Part shown: in pieces, positions 1 to 5,650 of the stretch | How the letters are laid out: each line of letters starts with the position of its first letter | Position numbering within the stretch: position 1 is the stretch's first letter | Assembly: GCA_934725655.1 (NCBI GenBank) | Contig: CAKVCJ010000060.1 | Span: 1 to 9,260 of the forward strand | DNA from: an uncultured Brachyspira sp. | GTDB lineage: Bacteria; Spirochaetota; Brachyspiria; Brachyspirales; Brachyspiraceae | Length of the DNA: 9,260 nucleotides | Reading direction: 5' to 3' | Translations under genes and position numbers: made by a program | Notes under the pieces: generated by a model | What the model was told of the DNA's origin: nothing | Database searches by the model: none | The model's input: the letters and a program-made list of their open reading frames with translations, nothing else

Positions 1-95
<95 letters not shown>

Positions 96-100
96 ATTCG

Positions 101-120
101 GAGTTTGTCCTTTTAAACTC
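101..120 (+). other. small hairpin just past the 16S 3' end
   Basis: GAGTTT (101-106) and AAACTC (115-120) are a perfect 6-bp inverted repeat around an 8-nt loop, beginning six bases after the presumed mature 16S end. It could guide 3' trimming of the 16S precursor or be the distal part of a longer processing stem whose partner lies upstream of the 16S gene, outside the window. It has no T-run after it, so it is not a terminator. Function is inferred from position only. Confidence 0.35.
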
Positions 121-136
121 TTACTGCTATTCATAT

Positions 137-166
137 TTGAAAGAACTTTTATAGATATTCTATACT
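137..166 (+). promoter_or_regulatory. candidate promoter for the acetyltransferase gene
   Basis: TTGAAA (137-142) and TATACT (161-166), separated by 18 bases, are each one mismatch from the sigma-70 consensus. Transcription would start near 173, at the foot of the hairpin at 175-194, so the message would carry this hairpin at its extreme 5' end. The alternative is that the downstream gene is read only by leakage from the 16S transcript. In such AT-rich DNA chance matches are common. Confidence 0.45.
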
Positions 167-174
167 TCACTATT

Positions 175-199
175 AACTGGCCTTACGGCTGGTTTTTTT
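175..199 (+). terminator. intrinsic terminator of the 16S transcript
   Basis: The arms AACTGGCC (175-182) and GGCTGGTT (187-194) form an 8-bp stem with two G-U pairs and a TTAC loop, followed directly by TTTTT (195-199). This is a standard Rho-independent terminator and would end the rRNA transcript about 100 bases after the mature 16S. It ends only 13 bases before the next start codon. Confidence 0.8.
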
Positions 200-212
200 G
201 TATTAAAAATAT

Positions 213-749
213 ATGAAACTAATTATTAAAAAAGCAAATAGAAGAAATACTCGAAATAAAGTAAAACAATTATATACATCATCTTTTGATAAAAATGAGA
301 GAATACCTTTTTGGATGATTATTTTAATGTCTTTTACTAAAACTACTGATTTTTTTGCTTTTTATGATAATGAAAACTTTATCGGCTTTACTTATATGGC
401 TACTCTTAATAATATAGTTTTTATATTTTTTTTAGCTGTTGATGATGATGTTCGTTCTAAGGGATATGGTTCTCAAATATTAACTGCTATTAAAGAAAAA
501 TATCTAAATCATAAAATAATCATTTCTATAAATAGAGCTGATTATAATAAAAAAATTAAATTACAAAATTTTTTATTTAAAAATGATTTTTCATATACTG
601 GATATTTAATGAAATCTGGAGATAAAGAGCAAGATATTATGATAGCTAATGGAGATTTTAATAAAAGAGAATTGCAGCGTTTCTTCCATATATATTCAAA
701 TGCTTCTATGGTGCCGAAAATATGGGAAGATGATTCTATTTCTAAATAG
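213..749 (+). CDS. GNAT-family N-acetyltransferase
   Basis: The 178-residue protein looks like a cytoplasmic acetyltransferase of the GNAT fold, which moves an acetyl group from acetyl-CoA to an amine. The acetyl-CoA pyrophosphate-binding motif (motif A) is visible at residues 76-90 (VDDDVRSKGYGSQIL, with R81, G84 and G86 fitting the Q/RxxGxG/A pattern). The segment around residues 23-33 (SSFDKNERIPF) resembles the substrate-side region of GNAT proteins common in Firmicutes; the true substrate cannot be told. The ATG at 213 is the only sensible start because the family N-terminus begins here. No Shine-Dalgarno sequence precedes it, so translation may be weak. It lies alone between the 16S gene and a convergent gene, with no functional partner in sight. 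Confidence 0.8.
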   Translation: MKLIIKKANRRNTRNKVKQLYTSSFDKNERIPFWMIILMSFTKTTDFFAFYDNENFIGFTYMATLNNIVFIFFLAVDDDVRSKGYGSQILTAIKEKYLNHKIIISINRADYNKKIKLQNFLFKNDFSYTGYLMKSGDKEQDIMIANGDFNKRELQRFFHIYSNASMVPKIWEDDSISK

Positions 750-840
750 AGTTTTTTATTTAAAAAAATTCTGATAATCATTAAATATTTATTTTAAAAA
801 TACATCTCTTCTTTTATAAATACAAATAAATATTGTTAAA

Positions 841-2370
841 TTAGAAAATAGGCGTTTCTATATTTTCTATATTTCTTTTAATTTCTTTAACAAGAATATA
901 TTCTATTTTGATATTTTTATCTTTTGCTGTTTTTCTATTAGTTTCTAAATTGGCTTTGCCTATAACTTTTGCAGGAGCGTCTGTAATTACTATTATTACT
1001 TTATTTTCATTTTTATAATCAAAATCTTCTAAAGCTTCTTGTATTGCTTCATACATAGGTTCTGCTTTATCTCCGCCTCCAGTGGCATAAAAATAATTAA
1101 CATCCCTATATATACTATTAATATTATTATTAAAATCTATTTTTTTAGTGAGGTATACATCGTTTATATCTCTATAAAGTAAAAAACCAATTCTTGAGTT
1201 AACATCTTTTTTAAATATTTTTTTACTTATAGCCTTAATTTCATCTTTTATAGAAGTTAAATATGGATGCATGCTTTCTGTTGTATCCAATACTAATACC
1301 AAATCTACTGCTGAATTATATTTATCTATGATATTATATACTTGCGTTTTTAAATCTTTTTCATCATCAGCATAATGACTTTGTAATTCACTGGCATTAT
1401 TTAATGAATCTATTGCTTCTCCGTCAAAAAAATTTCTTTCTATGTTGTTATCTATTTTCTTTTTGCTTACTATCATTTCATTTGTATTTAGCTCTATAAT
1501 TTCTTGATTAGGAGGTTCTATTATAGGCACAGCATCAATTTTTTCTTCTATTACTGTTGTATTATTTGTGGTATTTTCCATTATTTTGTTTTCTATTATA
1601 TAATCTATAGGGTAAGTGAAAGTTTCACCTTTAGTATTAAATACATTAAATGACAAATATCTATCTTCTGGTAATTTCTTGAAGTATGCTTTTATATAAA
1701 GCTGTTTGCCTATTTTGCTGTTATATGTATCTTCTAATATTACTCCATTATTATCTGCCTGTACAGCATAATTGAATGAAGTTTTAATTAATTTATATGT
1801 AGTATTTGTTAGACCTTCTCTCACATAAAAAGCGTATTTCCCATTTTCTCCGCCTGAATAGTAAAGATAAAAAGCGTATAAATCTCCTTCTTTTTCTACA
1901 TTTCTTAATGTTATTATGGGATTATTTTTTTTATTATTATTTATTTTAAATAAGAATTTGGCGTCTGTTACTATATTGCCATTATTATCTAAAGCTTCCA
2001 ATATTAATTGAGTGTTTTCAGATAATATTATTTTAGCACTTCCATTATTAGTATCTAAATATACTGATTCTGGTATAGATGTTTGCAAAGATGTTCCTAA
2101 TTTACTATGTATTGATATTTCATTTATATTTATTAATGAGTTAGCATCAGATGATTGATTCATATAAAGGTATGAGTATTTATTGTTTTGTAGTTTAAAT
2201 AGTAATCTTATGCTATCTATATTATTTTTTTTTCTTATATTTATTTGGTATCCTTCAACTAATTTCTCTATAACAATATCTTCTTGTGTAATTTCTGTGT
2301 ATTGACAATATAAATTTTCTAAAGCAGCAAAAAATACTACCGATAAAATAATAAATAAAAATCTTCTCAT
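841..2370 (-). CDS. exported von Willebrand factor A (VWA) domain protein
   Basis: This is a 509-residue protein. Residues 1-21 are a signal-peptide-like leader (basic MRR, then a hydrophobic run). A Cys at 22 follows LY, which does not fit a lipobox well, so ordinary signal peptidase cleavage is more likely than lipidation. Residues about 355-495 form a VWA domain with a complete metal-ion-dependent adhesion site: D362-T363-T364-E365-S366 (DxSxS type), T430 before a GGGD loop, and D464 in ITDAP. VWA domains bind protein partners through a metal. The first ~330 residues look beta-rich and are not recognised; residues 260-345 are Asn/Glu-rich and probably a linker. An AGAGG ribosome site (2380-2384) sits 9 bases before the ATG. 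The gene is monocistronic and convergent with the acetyltransferase. The process it serves is unknown. Confidence 0.85.
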   Translation of the reverse strand: MRRFLFIILSVVFFAALENLYCQYTEITQEDIVIEKLVEGYQINIRKKNNIDSIRLLFKLQNNKYSYLYMNQSSDANSLININEISIHSKLGTSLQTSIPESVYLDTNNGSAKIILSENTQLILEALDNNGNIVTDAKFLFKINNNKKNNPIITLRNVEKEGDLYAFYLYYSGGENGKYAFYVREGLTNTTYKLIKTSFNYAVQADNNGVILEDTYNSKIGKQLYIKAYFKKLPEDRYLSFNVFNTKGETFTYPIDYIIENKIMENTTNNTTVIEEKIDAVPIIEPPNQEIIELNTNEMIVSKKKIDNNIERNFFDGEAIDSLNNASELQSHYADDEKDLKTQVYNIIDKYNSAVDLVLVLDTTESMHPYLTSIKDEIKAISKKIFKKDVNSRIGFLLYRDINDVYLTKKIDFNNNINSIYRDVNYFYATGGGDKAEPMYEAIQEALEDFDYKNENKVIIVITDAPAKVIGKANLETNRKTAKDKNIKIEYILVKEIKRNIENIETPIF

Positions 2371-2473
2371 TGTTTAAAACCTCTATGATTTATTATCGGT
2401 TCTACTATCTATAAATATCTATTGTTATGTTAATTAGAGTTGAAAATATTGCATAGTTTATTCTAAATTTAAT

Positions 2474-2807
2474 AGACTTGTTTCAAAAGTACTTGACAAG
2501 ATTGGTTTTATAATTTCCAATATAATTTCAGGTATAAATTATGGTTTTAATGTTCAAAAAATGCAGTTCTTAGCGAAGCGTATCCTAAGGATATAAGGTT
2601 CTTTGTGGCAATACCGAATGCACTTCCTACGGTCGCCCTGAAGGACTCCCTTCGGTCGCACCGAGTAGGCGCCTTGCCGCAGGCACGCAGAGCGTCGGCA
2701 AAAGAACTGGGTTTTACCCTACGGGGACGCTTCGCAGAGGGACAAAGCCCCAGTTATAAATAGAAAAACTATAGTAAAAAATATTTATTTAGTTTTAAAA
2801 CAAGTCT
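2474..2807. mobile_element. MITE-like element with terminal inverted repeats
   Basis: The ends are imperfect inverted repeats: AGACTTGTTTCAAAAGT at the left (2475-2491) matches the reverse complement of the right end (2791-2807) at 15 of 17 positions. AAT directly abuts both sides (2471-2473 and 2808-2810), if the left end is taken at 2474/2475, and could be a 3-bp target duplication, although in AT-rich DNA this is weak. The 334-bp body has no transposase and no gene with a start codon, so it would be non-autonomous, moved by a transposase encoded elsewhere. Its core is far richer in GC than the surrounding DNA. The family is not identifiable from the window, and copies elsewhere in the genome cannot be tested here. 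Confidence 0.5.
2564..2755. other. GC-rich structured core of the inverted-repeat element
   Basis: By hand count 54 of 80 bases at 2621-2700 are G or C, against a background that is mostly A/T. The core is packed with complementary segments. CCTA-CGGT (2626-2633) pairs with ACCG-ag-TAGG (2660-2669) and encloses GAAGG/CCTTC (2640-2644/2649-2653). GCCT/AGGC (2671-2674/2681-2684) and GGGT/ACCC (2709-2712/2716-2719) are further hairpins. Long-range arms are CAGTTCTT/AAGAACTG (2564-2571/2702-2709), GCGAAGCGT/ACGCTTCGC (2573-2581/2727-2735) and AACTGGG/CCCAGTT (2705-2711/2749-2755). It may be a folded transposon core or a structured RNA. No known RNA family is recognised. Confidence 0.5.
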
Positions 2808-2832
2808 AATATTAATTATTAAATCATATATT

Positions 2833-2875
2833 TAAAATAAAAAAATACCCGCACAAATATTATGCAGGTATTTTT
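2833..2875 (-). terminator. intrinsic terminator, downstream of the Spy-like gene
   Basis: AAAAATACC-C-GCA (2841-2853) pairs with TGC-A-GGTATTTTT (2863-2875) with one C-A mismatch and a 9-nt loop. On the minus strand the stem is followed by a T-rich run (complement of 2833-2845), 20 bases after the stop codon of the gene at 2896. It could also act on plus-strand transcripts leaving the inverted-repeat element. Confidence 0.75.
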
Positions 2876-2895
2876 ATTTAACTATAAATATTTTT

Positions 2896-3336
2896 TTATT
2901 TTACTTGAAACACTTTATCCATTTCTAAGAAAAACTCTGCTCTTAATTTGTCTAAATCAGATAATGTTTTAGCTTTTTCATCTATTGCTTTATTTATAGC
3001 ATTTTGATCAGGGTTTTGTTTGCTCATTTCTAAATTTATAGCTTGGTTTTTATTATATATTTCTCTTCTCAAATCATCTATTTGAGGGAAATATTTACTT
3101 TCTATAGTTTGTATTTGATTAATTTGCTCTTGAGTGAGGTTGTTATTGTAGTAACCATATCCTCTTCCATAACCATAACCTCTGCCATAATTGCATCCCA
3201 TGCCGTATCCTCTCGCATATCCTCTTCCGCAGCCCATACCATAACCTCTTCCATATTGTGCGAATAATGATACAGAACCAAATACCATGATTGCTATAGA
3301 AACTAATATTAATACTTTTTTGTTAATGTTTTTCAT
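2896..3336 (-). CDS. Spy/CpxP-like exported protein with a Gly/Tyr/Arg-rich segment
   Basis: The 146-residue precursor has a clear signal peptide (residues 1-26, basic start then a hydrophobic run ending SLFA before Q27), so it acts outside the cytoplasmic membrane. Residues 28-63 are a low-complexity run of RGYG/MGC units with two cysteines in MGC contexts. Residues 67-143 look alpha-helical and open with LTQEQ (67-71), the LTxxQ signature of the Spy/CpxP/ZraP group of periplasmic chaperone and metal-stress proteins. A role in envelope or metal stress is inferred from the family. A strong AAAGGAG site (3345-3351) lies 8 bases before the ATG. The related gene at 3384-3608 is 47 bases upstream with no terminator between, so they are probably co-transcribed from the ECF-type promoter at 3661-3688. 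The Gly-rich segment is not typical of Spy. Confidence 0.75.
   Translation of the reverse strand: MKNINKKVLILVSIAIMVFGSVSLFAQYGRGYGMGCGRGYARGYGMGCNYGRGYGYGRGYGYYNNNLTQEQINQIQTIESKYFPQIDDLRREIYNKNQAINLEMSKQNPDQNAINKAIDEKAKTLSDLDKLRAEFFLEMDKVFQVK
3251..3310. repeat. duplicated leader-coding segment, copy 1
   Basis: This 60-base stretch, coding for most of the signal peptide of the Spy-like protein, matches 3532-3591 in the neighbouring gene at 58 of 60 bases by direct comparison. It marks a tandem gene duplication. Confidence 0.85.
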
Positions 3337-3383
3337 TTTTAATTCTCCTTTAGTTGTATGTTTTTTTATATTTATTTTTTTAA

Positions 3384-3608
3384 TTATTTTACATATTCAT
3401 TATTGTAATAATAACATCCATTATAGCCGTTAAATCTTTGATTATAATATCTTCTATCATCATATCTATAACCAGCACCATATCCTCTGCTATAATTGCA
3501 TCCCATGCCGTATCCTCTGCCATAACCCATACCATATTGTGCGAATAATGACACAGAACCAAATACCATGATTGCTATAGAAACTAAAATTATAAATCCT
3601 TTTTTCAT
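3384..3608 (-). CDS. small exported Gly/Tyr/Arg-rich protein, paralogue without the Spy domain
   Basis: The 74-residue precursor shares its signal peptide (residues 1-23) almost exactly with the next gene downstream. After the cleavage region (SLFA then Q) it has GMGYGRGYGMGCNY-type repeats, then a Tyr/Asn/Arg-rich tail (RYDDRRYYNQRF and YYYNNEYVK). The LTxxQ helical domain of its neighbour is absent. The mature product would be about 50 residues, with cysteines in GMGC and NGC, and is probably surface or periplasmic. It has a GGGAG ribosome site (3616-3620) 7 bases before the ATG, so it looks translated and not decayed. It is the first gene after the ECF-type promoter. The function is unknown; metal binding or an envelope-stress role alongside its paralogue is only inference. 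Confidence 0.65.
   Translation of the reverse strand: MKKGFIILVSIAIMVFGSVSLFAQYGMGYGRGYGMGCNYSRGYGAGYRYDDRRYYNQRFNGYNGCYYYNNEYVK
3532..3591. repeat. duplicated leader-coding segment, copy 2
   Basis: This is the partner of 3251-3310 (58 of 60 bases identical). A second shared block codes for GYGMGCNY in both genes (near 3188-3215 and 3496-3523), so similarity continues past the signal peptide into the Gly-rich part. Confidence 0.85.
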
Positions 3609-3660
3609 TTTTAATCTCCCTTTATATTTATTTTATTATTTTTTGTTTTCTTATGCTTTA

Positions 3661-3688
3661 TTAGACGCGTATGATAAATAAAAGTTCC
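3661..3688 (-). promoter_or_regulatory. ECF (sigma-E type) promoter for the Gly/Tyr-rich and Spy-like gene pair
   Basis: Read on the minus strand, GGAACTT (3688-3682) is followed by exactly 16 bases and then TCTAA (3665-3661), preceded by CG to give CGTCTAA. This is the consensus of E. coli sigma-E promoters (GGAACTT-N16-TCTAA) and agrees with the general ECF pattern of an AAC-containing -35 and a CGTC-like -10. The transcript would start near 3654 and run about 45 bases to the ATG at 3608. The position before a Spy/CpxP-like gene makes functional sense. No ECF sigma gene is in the window. Confidence 0.65.
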
Positions 3689-3689
3689 C

Positions 3690-3751
3690 GAAAAATAAAA
3701 AAAAACTTATTTTTTTATATACTATAGCACAGTATATAAAAAATAAGTTTT
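3690..3751 (-). terminator. terminator of the ribose operon, after rbsK
   Basis: AAAACTTA-T7-ATATACT (3702-3723) pairs with AGTATAT-A6-TAAGTTTT (3731-3751) over about 21 bp with a single bulged base; the loop is ATAGCAC. On the minus strand the stem is followed by a T-rich run (complement of 3690-3701). It lies 22 bases past the rbsK stop and just upstream of the ECF-type promoter, so it insulates the two transcription units. The stem is AT-rich, so its strength is uncertain. Confidence 0.7.
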
Positions 3752-3773
3752 AATTATTTTAAATATAAAAAAA

Positions 3774-4640
3774 TTAATAGTTAATCACTTCATTGTAAGT
3801 TGGTATAGAGTCAATAGCCCCTTTTCTTGTAACAGCTATGCTTGCGACCTTAGAAGCAAAATCAATAGCCTCCTCTATATTTTTATTATCAGAAATCATT
3901 CTCACAACTCCGCCCAAAAAACTATCTCCCGCAGCGGTAGTATCTACAACATTAACTTTATGTGCCTTAAAATGTTTTCTGCTTTCTTTTGTTATAAAGT
4001 CGCATCCGTCAGCACCTAAAGTAAGTATTATATTTTTTACTCCGCATTCAAATACATAATCTATGCCGCCTATGATGTCTATTTCGGTTTCATTTGGAAT
4101 TAGTATATCTACGCAGCTTAAAAATTCTTTGTCAAGCTTTACAGCTGGAGAAGGGTTTAGTACTACAATTTTACCAAGTTTTTTAGCAATAGATGCCGCA
4201 TGCTTTGCTATTTCTAAAGGTATCTCTAATTGCATAACTATTATATCAAATGATGAAATCAATTTTTCTTTGATATCATCTTTTGTAATTAAAGCATTAG
4301 CTCCCTGTGCTACTATAATATGATTAGCTCCATCATTAGTAACAGTAATTACTGCTATGCCTGTAGAAATATTATTTTTTACTAATAAATTATCTATATT
4401 AACATTGTTGGAATATAAAGCATTTGATAAGTCTTTGCCAAAATTGTCATCGCCTATGGCACCGAGCATAGCTACATTTCCGCCTAATTTACCTATCGCA
4501 CATGCCTGATTAGCACCTTTGCCTCCATTGCTTGTAGCAAAATTATTACCAAGTATAGTTTCTCCCTCTTTAGGAAAGCGAGGAGTTGTTATCACTAAAT
4601 CTTTATTTATACTTCCTATTACTAAAATTTTTTTACTCAT
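3774..4640 (-). CDS. rbsK: ribokinase (PfkB family)
   Basis: Phosphorylates D-ribose with ATP to ribose 5-phosphate in the cytoplasm, feeding the pentose phosphate pathway and nucleotide synthesis. The 288-residue protein shows GSINKDLV at 9-16 (substrate Asp at 14), the first PfkB signature NGGKGANQA (38-46), NPSPA (162-166), PNETE (182-186), the second signature DTTAAGDSF (233-241) with catalytic D239, and TRKGA (271-275) of the monovalent-cation region. It is a little shorter than usual (about 305). The missing stretch appears to be about 12 residues between PNETE and the LTLGADG strand, where E. coli RbsK has an extra helix; no catalytic residue is lost. The ribosome site is weak (AAGAGA). 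It is the last gene of the operon, 68 bases after rbsB and behind a terminator-like hairpin. Confidence 0.93.
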   Translation of the reverse strand: MSKKILVIGSINKDLVITTPRFPKEGETILGNNFATSNGGKGANQACAIGKLGGNVAMLGAIGDDNFGKDLSNALYSNNVNIDNLLVKNNISTGIAVITVTNDGANHIIVAQGANALITKDDIKEKLISSFDIIVMQLEIPLEIAKHAASIAKKLGKIVVLNPSPAVKLDKEFLSCVDILIPNETEIDIIGGIDYVFECGVKNIILTLGADGCDFITKESRKHFKAHKVNVVDTTAAGDSFLGGVVRMISDNKNIEEAIDFASKVASIAVTRKGAIDSIPTYNEVINY

Positions 4641-4655
4641 AAATTAAATCTCTTA

Positions 4656-4693
4656 AAATTAAAAAGCAGTAATAATTAATTATTACCGCTTTT
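4656..4693 (-). terminator. terminator or attenuator between rbsB and rbsK
   Basis: AAAAGC (4662-4667) pairs with GCTTTT (4688-4693), and the 18-base perfect palindrome GTAATAATTAATTATTAC (4669-4686) lies inside, with one A-C mismatch joining the two stems. On the minus strand the hairpin is followed by TTTTTAATTTT. It starts 15 bases after the rbsB stop. Its position suggests partial termination, giving more binding-protein message than kinase message, or 3'-end protection of the upstream message. Confidence 0.6.
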
Positions 4694-4708
4694 ATTTATT
4701 TTTTATAA

Positions 4709-5608
4709 TCACTCTTTTATTAAAGTAACTTCAACAGGTATGTTTTTTTCAACAGTTTCCCCATTAATAATTTTTAAAGCAGTTTCAACAGCTATAGCTC
4801 CCATTAAATCAGGCTTTTGAGCAACAGTAGCTTTCATATCACCTTCTTTAACTGATAAAACAGCATCATCAGTAGCATCAAAACCTATAATAACTATATC
4901 CTTTCCTATAGCCTTAACAGCCTCTAAAGCCCCCAAAGCCATTTCATCATTATGAGCAAACACCCCTTTAACATCAGGATTAGCCTGTAATATATTTTCC
5001 ATAACCGTTAATCCTTCGGCTCTGTTAAAATTAGCAGTCTGACTCGCTATAACATTTAATTTATTATCAGCCACTTCATGAAAACCCTTACCCCTGTCTA
5101 TAGTAGCAGAAGCCCCAGGTATTCCTATAAGTTCAGCAACTTTTGCTTTTTCTCCTATTAATTCAACTAAATATTCTCCAGCCATTTTCGCCCCCGCAAC
5201 ATTGTCAGAAGCTATTTGAGCATCAACCTCAACTCCATTAACAATTCTATCTAATGCTATAACAGGTATATTTGCCGCTATTGCACTTTCAACAGCAGGA
5301 GCAACAGCATCAGAATCAACAGGATTTACTATAATAACTTTGACATTTTTAGATATTAAATCTTCTATATCGCTTGCCTGCTTAGCAGTATCATCAGAAG
5401 CATTAACTACATTTAAGTTTATATTAAGCTCTTTAGCTTTAGCCTTAGCCCCCTCTGACAAACTTACAAAGAAAGGATTATTTAATGTAGATACAGATAA
5501 TCCAACGCTTACTCCATTATTATTATTGTTTCCTTCATTGCTGTTAGATGAACCGCATGAAAACATAAATACTGATAATAATGAAATTATTAAAATAATT
5601 CTTTTCAT
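4709..5608 (-). CDS. rbsB: ribose ABC transporter substrate-binding lipoprotein
   Basis: Captures ribose outside the cytoplasmic membrane and delivers it to RbsC. The 299-residue precursor has a leader ending MFSC, so C18 is probably lipidated and the protein membrane-anchored; a Ser/Asn/Gly linker (19-32) follows. The periplasmic-binding fold aligns well with E. coli RbsB, and its ribose contacts are present: N44, F46 and F47 in NNPFF; N95; D120-R121 in ALDR; R172; F194; N220 in HNDEM; F243-D244 in GFD; Q264. This supports ribose as the ligand over other sugars. A strong AGGAG site (5616-5620) lies 7 bases before the ATG. The gene is 42 bases after rbsC and is followed by a hairpin. Enteric RbsB is soluble and periplasmic; the lipoprotein form here is the common Gram-positive and spirochaete arrangement. 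Confidence 0.95.
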   Translation of the reverse strand: MKRIILIISLLSVFMFSCGSSNSNEGNNNNNGVSVGLSVSTLNNPFFVSLSEGAKAKAKELNINLNVVNASDDTAKQASDIEDLISKNVKVIIVNPVDSDAVAPAVESAIAANIPVIALDRIVNGVEVDAQIASDNVAGAKMAGEYLVELIGEKAKVAELIGIPGASATIDRGKGFHEVADNKLNVIASQTANFNRAEGLTVMENILQANPDVKGVFAHNDEMALGALEAVKAIGKDIVIIGFDATDDAVLSVKEGDMKATVAQKPDLMGAIAVETALKIINGETVEKNIPVEVTLIKE

Positions 5609-5650
5609 GATTTTTCTCCTTTTTATATATTTGTTATTTTTTATCTATTT

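Noticed and set aside
96..212. A spacer tRNA after the 16S gene, as in usual rRNA operons
   Set aside because: The spacer is too short after subtracting the hairpins and has no TpsiC-arm-like GGTTCRANYCC sequence.
542..781. 79-codon minus-strand open frame over the 3' end of the acetyltransferase gene
   Set aside because: It is antisense to a gene with a recognisable GNAT motif, has no ribosome site or family features, and fits the chance open frames expected here.
750..840. A possible bidirectional terminator between the convergent acetyltransferase and VWA genes
   Set aside because: Only T-run/A-run pairing (752-757 with 762-768) without a GC stem is seen, which any AT-rich gap offers; too weak to annotate.
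2371..2473. A promoter for the VWA gene
   Set aside because: The region must contain one, but the best candidate (TTAACA at 2433-2428 on the minus strand with TAGATA 16 bases on) has a poor -10 and could be chance. Nothing else is visible in this stretch.
2547..2753. 68-codon minus-strand open frame through the GC-rich core
   Set aside because: It has no ATG, GTG or TTG start, is bounded by stops on both sides, and its Arg/Ala-rich translation is what GC-rich DNA gives by chance. The inverted-repeat structure explains the region better.
3140..3260. Tandem short repeats that might suggest a CRISPR-like or satellite array
   Set aside because: The repeats are in frame and encode RGYG/MGC units of an exported protein; there are no uniform repeats with unique spacers.
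3043..3267. 74-codon plus-strand open frame opposite the Spy-like gene
   Set aside because: It is the Ser/Ile-rich mirror of the Gly/Arg/Tyr repeat codons on the other strand and has no ribosome site.
3838..4323. Two plus-strand open frames opposite rbsK (3838-4059 and 4063-4323)
   Set aside because: They are antisense to a clear ribokinase; no motifs or initiation signals.
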